This document shows positions 36,377 to 45,339 of a DNA stretch of 64,000 bases, in pieces (within the stretch, counting starts at the first letter, position 1; each line of letters opens with the position of its first letter). The DNA is from Paenibacillus oryzae (lineage in GTDB: Bacteria > Bacillota > Bacilli > Paenibacillales > Paenibacillaceae). The position numbers and the translations under genes are program-made. Under the pieces are notes generated by a model. That model ran no database searches. It had not been told where the DNA came from and saw nothing but the letters and a program-made list of their open reading frames with translations. The DNA lies in assembly GCF_001675045.1 (NCBI RefSeq), contig NZ_LYPA01000065.1, forward strand, positions 248,001 to 312,000, in the 5' to 3' direction.

Positions 36377-37559
36377 TGGTAAGGATGATGTAAAAACAAT
36401 AGATTGTGTGGATGGAATTTATGAAAAAAACGGAATCAATTATGAATCTGGAATAGATGCCGAGAATGGTATAGATGTTCTGATTGGAGCGGATGCTCCA
36501 CAGGTGTCTGTTATTATTCCGACATTAAATGCCGGGCCGAATTTTGAAGAATTGCTGCAAAGGCTGCAGGAGCAAAGCTGTCCGCCACATGAAATTATCG
36601 TCATTGATTCGGAATCGACGGACGAAACGCCGCAAATCGCAAAAGCTATGGGAGCGCGCGTATTGGAGGTCAAGCGTAGTCAGTTTGACCACGGGGGTAC
36701 CCGTAATCGGGCTGCTGAAGCTGCTAAAGGGCAAATTCTGATGTTTATGACCCAGGATGCAATGCCGGGAAATGAACATCTGATCAAGGAGCTTATTGCT
36801 CCATTGTTGTTTGGCCCTAACATTTCTGCTACAGCGCCTGATAAATTATTTGTTAACGTTGAAAATAAGCTCGAGGCTGATATATTGGATAAAGCAAATG
36901 GGCAGACGTCAACAACTGTTGCTATGTCATACGCCAGACAGCTTCCTTATCCTGATGCAACTCCAATCGAAAAACTGGCCCGGGAAAGCAGCTACCCACA
37001 AACCCCGAGGATTCAGTCTTTCGAGGATGTAGAGAAGCTGGGGCTTAAAGCTTTTTTATGCTCCAATGTATGTTCAGCCATAACGAAGGAAATGTTTTTG
37101 AAAATGGGCAAGTTTCAGGAGCCGGTTATTTTTAATGAAGATTTGTTTATGTCGGCCAAGCTTATTTTGAGCGGATATAGGATTGCGTATTGCCCGGAGG
37201 CCAAAGTCATCCATTCCCACAACTATTCCATCAAGCAGCAGTTCAAACGTTTTTTCGATAATGGGTTATCGCTTTCACTCAATCCCATGATAAGACCTTA
37301 TCGCTCCGTTGGAGGGGCCGGTTCTCGTATGGTGCTGGATCAAATGAAGGGACTTTGGCGGCAAAATAAAGCTTTTCATATTCCACGTTTAATTGCAGAA
37401 TCCGGGGCGAAATGGCTGGGCTTCAAGCTGGGAAATTACCACCACAGGCTTCCGAACGGGCTTGTCAAACGATTTAGCATGCATCAAGGAATCTGGCAGC
37501 ACATTTCAAGCATTAGCGGGCAGACGGAACAGGCAAAGTCAAAGGCTTTGGATCAATAG
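36366..37559 (+). CDS. GT2 family glycosyltransferase
   Basis: A 397-residue enzyme starting inside the previous gene. The first 45 residues are an Asp/Gly/Asn-rich lead with GI-x-x-E/N repeats and look non-catalytic. The GT-A domain starts at VSVIIPTLNAG, with DSESTDETP, HGGTRNRAAEAAKG (seen in rhamnosyltransferases), MTQDAMPG and NEDLFMSAKLILSG. The C-terminus (FKRFFDNGLSLS) resembles membrane-associated rhamnosyltransferases. It is the last gene of the glycan locus before a terminator. No good ribosome site precedes the ATG, so coupling to the upstream gene is likely. Confidence 0.88.
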   Translation: MPTDGKDDVKTIDCVDGIYEKNGINYESGIDAENGIDVLIGADAPQVSVIIPTLNAGPNFEELLQRLQEQSCPPHEIIVIDSESTDETPQIAKAMGARVLEVKRSQFDHGGTRNRAAEAAKGQILMFMTQDAMPGNEHLIKELIAPLLFGPNISATAPDKLFVNVENKLEADILDKANGQTSTTVAMSYARQLPYPDATPIEKLARESSYPQTPRIQSFEDVEKLGLKAFLCSNVCSAITKEMFLKMGKFQEPVIFNEDLFMSAKLILSGYRIAYCPEAKVIHSHNYSIKQQFKRFFDNGLSLSLNPMIRPYRSVGGAGSRMVLDQMKGLWRQNKAFHIPRLIAESGAKWLGFKLGNYHHRLPNGLVKRFSMHQGIWQHISSISGQTEQAKSKALDQ

Positions 37560-37642
37560 CTTTTTTTTGAACTTTTTGAATTTTTTGAACCGGTATCTTG
37601 GAATACATGATTCATTTGGAATTCCCTTCCCATAACACATTG

Positions 37643-37672
37643 AACAGCCTTCATAATGGAGGCTGTTTTTTT
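37643..37672 (+). terminator. Rho-independent terminator after the glycan locus
   Basis: AACAGCCT (37643-37650) pairs with AGGCTGTT (37660-37667), followed by a T run. Confidence 0.8.
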
Positions 37673-37768
37673 GCATATTGCGCCAGTCAATCGCCGACAC
37701 TAGGTTAATGCAGACAGTAGCCGCCGTAAGGGGAAATTTCAATGTTTGGGGTGGGAGGGAAGCCGTAC

Positions 37769-39247
37769 ATGGTTTGCTGGGGCATAATAATGACAATTAT
37801 GATATTTGTGCTTTATGCGGCGCAGTTTGCTGTGCTTTTAATGCTGGAGCATAGAAGACAAGCACATCTTACGGCGTGGGCATTAGTGATTTTACTCCTC
37901 CCGTTTATTGGGTTTGTTGCTTATTGGATTATAGGAAGAAGACCCGCCCCTTATCGTCAACAGACGAAATATCCTTCAACCAGTCCAAATGAATCAGAGC
38001 GGCATTTTTCAACAAATCAGAAATCGGCTGAAAACCAAACTGTTTGTTCGGCTATTCACTCCAGTGCTGAATCCTTCGGCGATATGAAGGAGCGTTTTCC
38101 AAAATTAATGGCTTTAATTGCGAACAGCCCCGATTTTTTATTAACGAACGGCAATCAAACCCGGGTATTAACGAACGGCGAAGAAACCTACGATGTCATG
38201 CTGAAGGAAATGAGCAAAGCGAAGCATCATATTCATCTCGATTATTACACCATTCGAGGTGATGCGACGGGGCAACTATTTTTAGCTCTTTTGACGGAAA
38301 AAGCAAAACGTGGGGTTGAAGTTAAAATAATTTACGATGGTGTCGGTACGTTAAAGCTGGGTAGTGTATTTTTGGAAAAGCTTCATGCTTCAGGCTGTCG
38401 CACAGCTTGCTTTGCACCGCCGTTCCGTTCGCTTCTTAATCGTCGCTTGAACTTTCGCAATCACCGAAAAATTCTCATAATTGATGGCGTTACTGGTTTT
38501 TTGGGGGGCATTAATATCGGAGATGAATATGTTGGGCATGACCCTAAGCTAGGATTTTGGCGGGATACTCACCTTATGGTGAAAGGCGACTCCGTTGGAG
38601 AGCTTCAACATCTTTTTATGGAGGACTGGGAGGCCGCAGCCGGAGAAGCGATGGATCGGCAATGCAGTAACTATTTCCCGGGACATAGTGCGACAGGGGA
38701 TGAAAAAGTACTGATTGTGTCAAGCGTTCCAAGCGTCCAAGAACAGAAAATTGTCGAAGTATTGCACTCCGTTTTGATGGCTGCCCAAAGCGGTATTTTA
38801 GCATCGACGCCTTATTTTATACCTGATCCCATCATTGCTGCTGCATTGGCAATGGCAGCTAGAAGCGGGATAGAGGTTAAGCTGATATTGCCAGGCGTGA
38901 GCGATTCCAAGCTTGTGTTGCTAGCTACGTTATCGCATGTTCAGGATATGCTGGACGCCGGTGTGCGGATTTATCGCTACCGCAAAGGTTTCATCCATGC
39001 CAAGGTGCTTATCGTAGATGACTCCATTGCATCCGTGGGTTCCGCAAATCTTGATTTAAGAAGTCTTTACAGTAATTACGAGCTGCTTGCCTTTTTATTT
39101 GATCCTAAGCCAATCAACAAGCTTCGAAAAGACTTTGAAGACGATCTGAAGCTATGCGAAGCGATTGATCCTGAAAGGTTTGTCCGTCGTTCCCGCAAGC
39201 AAAAGGTGGCGGAGGGGATTATGCATATTTTGTCGCCCCTGCTGTAG
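37769..39247 (+). CDS. cls: Cardiolipin synthase (phospholipase D family)
   Basis: A 492-residue membrane enzyme joining two phosphatidylglycerols into cardiolipin and glycerol. Two N-terminal spans (PLDc_N) are followed by two HxKxxxxD motifs: NHRKILIIDG (His about 232) and IHAKVLIVDD (His about 410). Each has the downstream GSxNxD-type element (GGINIGDEY; GSANLDLRS). Between the spans and the catalytic part is a variable Ser/Gln-rich stretch (about 65-105). ATG 37769 follows GGGAGGG by 9 nt; ATG 37742 with AAGGGG is also possible. Confidence 0.93.
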   Translation: MVCWGIIMTIMIFVLYAAQFAVLLMLEHRRQAHLTAWALVILLLPFIGFVAYWIIGRRPAPYRQQTKYPSTSPNESERHFSTNQKSAENQTVCSAIHSSAESFGDMKERFPKLMALIANSPDFLLTNGNQTRVLTNGEETYDVMLKEMSKAKHHIHLDYYTIRGDATGQLFLALLTEKAKRGVEVKIIYDGVGTLKLGSVFLEKLHASGCRTACFAPPFRSLLNRRLNFRNHRKILIIDGVTGFLGGINIGDEYVGHDPKLGFWRDTHLMVKGDSVGELQHLFMEDWEAAAGEAMDRQCSNYFPGHSATGDEKVLIVSSVPSVQEQKIVEVLHSVLMAAQSGILASTPYFIPDPIIAAALAMAARSGIEVKLILPGVSDSKLVLLATLSHVQDMLDAGVRIYRYRKGFIHAKVLIVDDSIASVGSANLDLRSLYSNYELLAFLFDPKPINKLRKDFEDDLKLCEAIDPERFVRRSRKQKVAEGIMHILSPLL

Positions 39248-39383
39248 CTAAATGAATGTTTTAATCGCAATGGGGGCATATTTTGCAAAAGCCTCTCCGT
39301 CTCCATAAACATGCCTCGATGCGAGGAATGAAGGGATGGGGAGAACTGTAAGGCTGATCTTCTGAAAAGGAGGCAATATAAAA

Positions 39384-39734
39384 ATGTCGAATGAGAAAAA
39401 AACATCAAAAAATAGCAGCATCCCTGCACCTTCAAGCTCGCTTGAATGGGGGCAGCATCCCATCAGCGAGGAGCAGCTTGCTGTACTTGGCGACAGGGTA
39501 AGTAGGCCGGATGTGCTTACTCAGGAAACAATAAGGGGGCTCCAGCCGGGAGTTTCGGGACAACCCTTGCCCGGAATGGTGGATCTGAGGCACGAAGGAC
39601 GTGAGCAATACGATATGGACATCGATCGTATGGTTAATGAGGGGCTCGGCGGGGGAACGGTTACTCTTCACAACGGCTTGATTGATGAAACAACAACGGA
39701 CACGATGACGGAGCTTAGTGAACAGGAGGATTAA
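39384..39734 (+). CDS. Unrecognised 116-residue protein, co-transcribed with sspH
   Basis: I do not recognise this family. The protein is soluble, acidic in its second half (QYDMDIDRMVNEG, TTTDTMTELSEQED) and Ser/Lys-rich at the start. A proline-containing middle (RGLQPGVSGQPLPGMVDL) looks conserved in style. AAAGGAGG is about 10 nt before the ATG. The stop codon is one base from the start of sspH, so the two form an operon and sporulation-linked expression is a reasonable guess. Confidence 0.7.
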   Translation: MSNEKKTSKNSSIPAPSSSLEWGQHPISEEQLAVLGDRVSRPDVLTQETIRGLQPGVSGQPLPGMVDLRHEGREQYDMDIDRMVNEGLGGGTVTLHNGLIDETTTDTMTELSEQED

Positions 39735-39735
39735 C

Positions 39736-39921
39736 ATGAACATAGAGCGTGCAAAGGAAATTTACGAATCCAGCGATACGTATGCGGTTCAATTGGAGAA
39801 CGATTCCGTATGGATTGAGAACGTCGACGAAGCCAATGGGATGGCTACGGTCACTGTGGGAAACAATCCCGTAAACACCAAGACGGTTTCGGTGGACAGG
39901 CTCAAGGAGATAAAGAAGTAG
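39736..39921 (+). CDS. sspH: H-type small acid-soluble spore protein
   Basis: A 61-residue protein matching the SspH family almost end to end. It has MNIERAKEIYESS at the start, VWIENVDEANGMATV in the middle and an SVDRLKEIKK end. In B. subtilis SspH is a minor small acid-soluble protein made in the forespore. CAGGAGG lies 6 nt before ATG 39736. It is the second gene of an operon with the 116-residue protein. A forespore (sigma-G) promoter is expected upstream but I could not identify one with confidence. Confidence 0.88.
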   Translation: MNIERAKEIYESSDTYAVQLENDSVWIENVDEANGMATVTVGNNPVNTKTVSVDRLKEIKK

Positions 39922-39964
39922 ATGCAGAAAAGTGTGACTGACAAAATCACTTAATGCAATGCAT

Positions 39965-40003
39965 AGGCGCAGCCGTGAGAAATGGTCGGCTGCGCCTCCT
40001 GGT
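39965..40003. terminator. Terminator hairpin between sspH and the convergent hypothetical gene
   Basis: AGGCGCAGCCG (39965-39975) pairs perfectly with CGGCTGCGCCT (39987-39997). The plus-strand tail is CCTGGTTTT, so it terminates sspH best and may also serve the minus-strand gene. Confidence 0.65.
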
Positions 40004-40022
40004 TTTATAGCTGTCGAAAACC

Positions 40023-40334
40023 TTATCCCCCATACGCATCCCGGAACGCCTCGCAAAGCTTAAGCCTATCCACTCCCCATAGCTCGGCAAGCTCCGCGCT
40101 GACCTGTTCGTCCCACCAGTCGCATTGAGCTTTTTTATTGCTGCGGTTTTCATAAATCCACTGCAGCTTCAGCATCACTTTTTTGACGTACAATTTTTCG
40201 GCCTGGTCCATTTTATCTGAAGAAATCCATACTTTAAGTCGCTTGGCGGTGCGATAAAGCTCGTTGCTGCAGGAGCGGCGGATTTTTCGAGCGGAGGGAT
40301 AGCTGGAAGCATGCTTGGCGTCAGGCAGTTTCAT
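40023..40334 (-). CDS. Unrecognised 103-residue basic protein
   Basis: No family recognised. The protein is helical and basic in its first half (ARKIRRSCSNELYRTAKRLKVW). Its second half is Trp-rich (LQWIYENRSNKKAQ, CDWWDEQ, ELAELWGVDRLKL). The ribosome site AAAGGAGGCGG is perfect and about 10 nt from the ATG, which makes this a real gene. No signal peptide or membrane segment is seen. Confidence 0.65.
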   Translation of the reverse strand: MKLPDAKHASSYPSARKIRRSCSNELYRTAKRLKVWISSDKMDQAEKLYVKKVMLKLQWIYENRSNKKAQCDWWDEQVSAELAELWGVDRLKLCEAFRDAYGG

Positions 40335-40415
40335 AAAATAACCGCCTCCTTTCCTACCTCATCGTATGCAGAGGGAAAGAGGGCGGTTACCTATTCATAG
40401 CCGCTAAACCACAAG

Positions 40416-40868
40416 CTACTGAACCACAATATACCCCACCATCGGGCCGCTGTTTTGCATGTCCGTATGTGTCATGCAGTGGATCGGAAAAATCCCTTTT
40501 TTGTCGGGCGTAAAGGTTATAGTAGTTACTTTGCCGTTTTGCACTTCTCCGGATATGCCAAAATCCTCGATGACAAAGGGATGCGTGTCGCCGCTTGTGC
40601 CATGAATTTTGAGCTGAGTAAGCTCGCCCTTGTTGACGACGATAGTTCCTGGCGCCCACAAATAGACCTCTGTCACCTTGCCATCCGCAGCCTCCGATTT
40701 GAACTCCCCGGTAACCAGCTCGAAGACGCGAGGCTCATTGGCTTGTCCGGCAACCTCCTGACTGCCCCCTCCGCGCCAGCTTAAAAAAACGATACAAACC
40801 GCAATGAGGGCAACAACAGCAATTGCAAGCTGGATTTGCTTTTTTTTAATTACAAAAACTTTGGACAT
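40416..40868 (-). CDS. Membrane-anchored cupredoxin-domain protein
   Basis: A 150-residue protein with an N-terminal anchor (about 10-30) and an extracellular cupredoxin fold. The type-1 copper ligands are visible: a His in GDTHPFVI and the C-terminal loop HCMTHTDM, giving Cys-x2-His-x2-Met. There is only one cysteine in the loop, so it is not a CuA site. Such proteins carry electrons or bind copper at the outer membrane face. ATG 40868 follows GAGGTGG closely; longer in-frame starts lack a site. Confidence 0.82.
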   Translation of the reverse strand: MSKVFVIKKKQIQLAIAVVALIAVCIVFLSWRGGGSQEVAGQANEPRVFELVTGEFKSEAADGKVTEVYLWAPGTIVVNKGELTQLKIHGTSGDTHPFVIEDFGISGEVQNGKVTTITFTPDKKGIFPIHCMTHTDMQNSGPMVGYIVVQ

Positions 40869-41085
40869 GATTGCCACCTCTTTAGCAATAGGATTTAGAA
40901 ACAGCATATGCGCCGACTTGTCCAAGCATGCCAAGCTGGAAGAGGATCTCGCGGATATGGTAAAATGCAGAAGCAAGGCTTTATACAAGCTGAACAATAG
41001 AGCTTTAGTTGAACAAGAGGATTTTAGCAGTGTGTACCGGCATGTAAAAAGCTAATCGGATTGAAAAAAATGGCGGAGGTTGGGA

Positions 41086-41694
41086 ATGGAAAGCTGGATA
41101 ACGGATTTTATGGAGCAGTATGGCTACTTTGGCATTTTAATGATGATTGCATTGGAGAATCTGTTCCCTCCGATTCCGTCCGAAGTCATTTTGACCTTTG
41201 GCGGATTTATGACGACGAATACCAACTTGACGCCTCTTGGCGTTGTGACGGTTGCAACGCTTGGTTCGCTTCTTGGCGCGGTTGTTCTCTACTACATCGG
41301 GCGAATGCTTGGAGTAGAGCGCCTGGAAAAGCTCATTGACCGGTGGGGCCGTCTGCTTCGAGTTAAAAAAGAGGATGTTCGCAAGGCGGACAAATGGTTC
41401 GACACATATGGGTATTGGGCCGTCTTTTTATGCCGGATGGTTCCCATCGTCAGAAGCCTGATTTCAATTCCTGCCGGCATGTCCAATATGAAGCTTGTTC
41501 CGTTTCTGCTGTTTACAACACTCGGTACATTGATCTGGAATACTCTGCTTGTGTATATCGGGTCGGCAGTTGGAGATAATTGGCATTCCATCGTCGAATT
41601 TATGGACCTTTATTCCAATGTTGTTTTGGTAATCGGCATCCTTGTAGCGGTTGTGGTGCTTGTCCTCTATATTCGCAGGGCGCGCAAGTTTTGA
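41086..41694 (+). CDS. DedA family membrane protein
   Basis: A 202-residue protein with typical DedA features: ENLFPPIPSEVIL in the first reentrant loop, GSLLGAVVLYYIGR, and FLCRMVPIVRSLISIPAGMSNM with the conserved arginines. A C-terminal span ends in basic residues. DedA proteins such as UptA recycle undecaprenyl phosphate; others move phospholipids. ATG 41086 has GGAGG 6 nt upstream. It is a different branch from the VTT protein at 6563-7297. Confidence 0.93.
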   Translation: MESWITDFMEQYGYFGILMMIALENLFPPIPSEVILTFGGFMTTNTNLTPLGVVTVATLGSLLGAVVLYYIGRMLGVERLEKLIDRWGRLLRVKKEDVRKADKWFDTYGYWAVFLCRMVPIVRSLISIPAGMSNMKLVPFLLFTTLGTLIWNTLLVYIGSAVGDNWHSIVEFMDLYSNVVLVIGILVAVVVLVLYIRRARKF

Positions 41695-41745
41695 GTATAA
41701 TAGGAGTGTCAGTTCAAAAAGTACGGATATCATGGAGGGATACAT

Positions 41746-42312
41746 ATGGCTAAAAGTGTAGCAAATGTACTAGGCAAAGGAATCAGTCCGCAGCAATTTC
41801 TGGACGGCATGAACAAAAACAAGGAGCAGTTCGTGGCGTGGATGGAGGCCTTCCAATGGCCGACGGCTGAAGACCGCGAATATTTCGAATCGCTTAACAA
41901 TCGCGATGATTTACGCTGCCTGATTTTAATGGCGGAATGGTGCGGCGATGTTGTGCGTAACGTACCTGCTGTATTTGGAGCGCTGGAGGTTAGCGGTATT
42001 CCTACCGAGGTGCTGATCATGGAAGAGCATCTCGATACGATGGACGAGTTTTTGACCATGGGAGGACGCTCGATTCCGGTTGTTATTTTTGCGGATACAG
42101 GCGGGGCAGTGCTTGGAACCTGGGGGCCAAGACCTGCTCACGTGCAGGAGCCGATGATTGCGTTCAAGAGGGATAACCCTGACCGCGAAGCGGCGGATTA
42201 CCAGGATAATCTGGCAAAGACTCGCCAGGAAATAATGGCTCGTTACGGCGAAGGTCCGGGGTATCAGGCTTTTATCGTGCAAGAGCTTCGCAAGCTGCTG
42301 GAGTCCTTTTAA
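41746..42312 (+). CDS. Thioredoxin-like protein with WCGD motif
   Basis: A 188-residue soluble protein of the thioredoxin_9-like family. LILMAEWCGDVVRNVPAV aligns with the thioredoxin active-site region but carries a single cysteine (WCGD rather than CxxC). The cis-proline segment is present (GGRSIPVVIFAD). Without a second cysteine it cannot act as a classical disulfide reductase. GGAGGG precedes the ATG. It is followed closely by an MBL hydrolase and tex, probably in one operon. Confidence 0.8.
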   Translation: MAKSVANVLGKGISPQQFLDGMNKNKEQFVAWMEAFQWPTAEDREYFESLNNRDDLRCLILMAEWCGDVVRNVPAVFGALEVSGIPTEVLIMEEHLDTMDEFLTMGGRSIPVVIFADTGGAVLGTWGPRPAHVQEPMIAFKRDNPDREAADYQDNLAKTRQEIMARYGEGPGYQAFIVQELRKLLESF

Positions 42313-42328
42313 GGTGAGCGGCGCTGAA

Positions 42329-42958
42329 TTGAAGGTCGAAACGTTTACACTGGGACCCTTGCAGACAAATGCTTATTTATTATCGGTTCAGGATGGCGAC
42401 ACGGAGCGGGCCGTCATTATAGATCCCGGCATGAATCCGGCCCGGCTGCTGACGAGAATAGCTGGAATGAAGGTAGAGGCCATTTTGCTTACGCATGCCC
42501 ATTTTGATCATATGGGAGGTGTAGACGAGACTCGGAAGGCGGCTGGCTGCCCCGTATACATTCATGACCTGGAGAGCGACTGGCTGACAGACCCCAGGAA
42601 AAACGGCTCCATGCGCTGGCAGGATGTAACGCCTCCGCTCTCCACCGATGAAGCCGAATATAGTCTAGCAGATGGTCAACGTCTGGAATTGCTGGGTTTG
42701 ACCTTTAAAGTAATGCATACGCCAGGGCATTCGCCGGGGAGCGTCAGCTTCCTGCACGGCAACCATCTTTTTTCCGGGGATGTATTATTTAAGCTGTCCG
42801 TGGGACGTACGGATCTGCCGGGCGGACGCGAAGTAGACCTGTACAACAGCATCCGCAGCAAGCTGTATGCGCTGCCTCCCGAAACGATTGTTTATCCCGG
42901 GCATGGCGGACGTACAACCATCGGGTTTGAGATGGCCAACAATCCATATACAGGTTAA
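42329..42958 (+). CDS. Metallo-beta-lactamase-fold hydrolase, glyoxalase II-like (YqgX type)
   Basis: A 210-residue enzyme. The zinc motif is THAHFDHMGG, followed by HTPGHSPGSVSF, FSGDVLFKLSVGRTDLPGG and VYPGHGGRTTIG. That order and size match the YcbL/YqgX branch of glyoxalase II-like thioester hydrolases. TTG 42329 is preferred because AAGGTGAG (42311-42318) sits 10 nt upstream and relatives start at the ETFTLGPLQTNAY strand. GTG 42314, two bases after the previous stop, is the alternative. Confidence 0.9.
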   Translation: MKVETFTLGPLQTNAYLLSVQDGDTERAVIIDPGMNPARLLTRIAGMKVEAILLTHAHFDHMGGVDETRKAAGCPVYIHDLESDWLTDPRKNGSMRWQDVTPPLSTDEAEYSLADGQRLELLGLTFKVMHTPGHSPGSVSFLHGNHLFSGDVLFKLSVGRTDLPGGREVDLYNSIRSKLYALPPETIVYPGHGGRTTIGFEMANNPYTG

Positions 42959-42981
42959 CGAATAAAGGATGGTGCAATAGC

Positions 42982-45234
42982 GTGGCAGATGCAAAAATGC
43001 AGATTCCGGTAACGGAGCACGAAGAAGGAAATGCCGGCGCCAAGTTGAGCGAGGAGCAGAAAAAGGCCGAAAATAAAATCATTATAGCTGCGATAGCATC
43101 GGCTCTTTCCATACCGGTCAAAAAGGTGGATGCAGCAGTTTCTTTGCTGGATGAAGGCAATACGATTCCGTTTATCGCCCGTTACCGTAAGGAAATGACT
43201 GGAGAGCTGGATGAAAATGAGCTGAGATCGGTTGAGGAAAAGCTGCAATATATGCGAAATTTGGAGGAGCGCAAGCGCGAGGTGCTGCGGCTGATCGACG
43301 AGCAGGGCAAATTGACGGAGGAGCTGCGCTCCGGTATCACCGCCGCTGTTAAGCTGCAAGAGGTGGAGGATTTGTACCGCCCCTACAGGCAAAAGCGCAA
43401 AACCCGCGCAAGCGTGGCCAAGGAACGCGGCCTCGAGCCTCTTGCGACCTGGCTCTGGTCTCAGCCTCGCCAGGGCGAGCCTCTATCGGAAGCAAGCAAG
43501 TACATAGACGAAAGTAAAGGCGTAACAACACCTGAGGAGGCGCTGCAAGGAGCAATGGACATCATTGCGGAGATGATTGCGGACGATGCCGCTGTTCGTT
43601 CCTGGGTGCGCAAATTTACGTTTGACCAATCCTTGCTTCGTACGGAAGCGCGTAATGCGGAGGCCGAGTCCGTTTATGAAATGTATTACAGCTATCAGGA
43701 GCCGGTGAAAAAGCTGCCTCCGCATCGGATTCTTGCCATCAATCGCGGGGAGCGCGAAGAAGTGCTGCGGGTAACGTTTGAAACGCCGACCGAGCGAATT
43801 CATGAATACATTGGAAGAAGATTCCTCAAAAATGGAACATCGGCTCCAATTCGCGAGGTATTGGTTAGCGTCATTGAAGACGCCTACAAGCGGCTGATCG
43901 CTCCTTCGATTGAAAGGGAGGTGCGGGGTGAGCTAACCGCCAAATCCGAGGAGCATGCCATTTCTATTTTTTCCGTCAATTTGCGCAATCTGCTGCTTCA
44001 GCCTCCAGTGCTAGGCCAAGTTGTGCTGGGCGTCGATCCGGCATTCAGAACGGGATGCAAGCTTGCTGTTGTTGACGATACGGGCAAGCTGCTGGAGGTT
44101 GCGGTATCCTATCCGACGCCGCCAAACAATAAGGTAGCGGAGGCCGAAAAGCTTATCAACGGTCTGATAGACAAATACGGAGTCAGCCTCATCGTAATTG
44201 GCAACGGCACGGCCTCGCGGGAAACGGAGCAGTTTATCGCGGGATTGATCGGAAGGCGTAGAGCATCAGCTGGGAAAGAGCTGAAATATATCATCGTGAA
44301 TGAAGCTGGGGCCAGCGTATACTCGGCCTCCAAGCTGGCGCAGGAGGAGTTTCCGGCCCTTGATGTCGCGGAGCGCAGCGCGGTGTCGATTGCACGCAGG
44401 CTGCAGGACCCGCTTGCCGAGCTGGTCAAAATCGAACCCAAGGCGATTGGCGTTGGCCAATACCAGCATGATGTCAGTCAAAAGCGGCTGGACGAAAGCC
44501 TTGGCGGCGTCGTAGAATCGGCTGTCAACCATGTTGGTGTAGACGTGAATACCGCTTCGGCATCCTTGCTGTCTTATGTTGCAGGGGTTAATGCTACCAT
44601 TGCCAAAAATATTGTTAAATACCGCGAAGAAAACGGTCGTTTTCTTAAGCGGACGGCGCTGCAGAAGGTGCCTCGTCTTGGCGCCAAATCCTACGAGCAA
44701 TGCATTGGCTTCCTGCGCATTCCGGATGCGGCCAATCCGCTTGACCGTACGCCGATCCATCCGGAGTCATACCAGGTGGTGGACGCCTTGTTTAAGGAGC
44801 TTAACCTATCGCTGAAGGACATTGGCAGCGAGGCCGCCCGTACGGCTCTCCAGAGCGCCGAGGTGCCGGCTTTGGCAGCCAGGCTGGAGGTTGGCGAACC
44901 AACGCTGCGGGATATTATTGACAGCCTGCTGCGTCCGGGGCGCGACCCGCGCGAGGAACTGCCGCCGCCTATTTTTCATACGGATGTGCTTCAGATTGAA
45001 GATTTGACGCCTGGCATGGAGCTGCACGGCACCGTTCGGAACGTCATCGATTTTGGCGCTTTTGTAGATATCGGCATCAAAAATGACGGGCTTGTGCATA
45101 TTTCGCAGCTTAGCGACCGTTTTGTGAAACATCCAATGGATGTAGTGTCCGTTGGCGATAACGTAACGGTGTGGGTGCTCAGCGTGGATATCAAAAAGGC
45201 GCGCGTCGGGCTGACGATGCGCAAGCCGGATTAG
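42982..45234 (+). CDS. tex: Tex family RNA-binding protein
   Basis: A 750-residue protein with the full Tex architecture. A helical N-terminal region (TIPFIARYRKEMTGELDE) is followed by a YqgF-like RNase H fold (GVDPAFRTGCKLAVVD, about 350-470). Helix-hairpin-helix elements follow (NTASASLLSYVAGVN; about 515-590), and a C-terminal S1 domain (ELHGTVRNVIDFGAFVDIG, about 676-748). Tex binds nucleic acids and influences transcription; the precise activity is unsettled. GTG 42982 follows AAAGGATGGTG. In B. subtilis its counterpart ydcI lies next to cmpA and ydcK, as here. Confidence 0.96.
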   Translation: MADAKMQIPVTEHEEGNAGAKLSEEQKKAENKIIIAAIASALSIPVKKVDAAVSLLDEGNTIPFIARYRKEMTGELDENELRSVEEKLQYMRNLEERKREVLRLIDEQGKLTEELRSGITAAVKLQEVEDLYRPYRQKRKTRASVAKERGLEPLATWLWSQPRQGEPLSEASKYIDESKGVTTPEEALQGAMDIIAEMIADDAAVRSWVRKFTFDQSLLRTEARNAEAESVYEMYYSYQEPVKKLPPHRILAINRGEREEVLRVTFETPTERIHEYIGRRFLKNGTSAPIREVLVSVIEDAYKRLIAPSIEREVRGELTAKSEEHAISIFSVNLRNLLLQPPVLGQVVLGVDPAFRTGCKLAVVDDTGKLLEVAVSYPTPPNNKVAEAEKLINGLIDKYGVSLIVIGNGTASRETEQFIAGLIGRRRASAGKELKYIIVNEAGASVYSASKLAQEEFPALDVAERSAVSIARRLQDPLAELVKIEPKAIGVGQYQHDVSQKRLDESLGGVVESAVNHVGVDVNTASASLLSYVAGVNATIAKNIVKYREENGRFLKRTALQKVPRLGAKSYEQCIGFLRIPDAANPLDRTPIHPESYQVVDALFKELNLSLKDIGSEAARTALQSAEVPALAARLEVGEPTLRDIIDSLLRPGRDPREELPPPIFHTDVLQIEDLTPGMELHGTVRNVIDFGAFVDIGIKNDGLVHISQLSDRFVKHPMDVVSVGDNVTVWVLSVDIKKARVGLTMRKPD

Positions 45235-45267
45235 CCCGCAGAAAGTTAGTTCATAAAAGTTAGTTAA

Positions 45268-45296
45268 TTGACAATATTCCGCTACCCTCTTATACT
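45268..45296 (+). promoter_or_regulatory. Strong sigma-A promoter of the nitroreductase gene
   Basis: TTGACA (45268-45273), exactly 17 bp, then TATACT (45291-45296). About 43 bp before ATG 45340. Confidence 0.85.
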
Positions 45297-45339
45297 GTAT
45301 TTATTATTATTACAGTTACTGTGTAGGAGGGTTTTTTAT

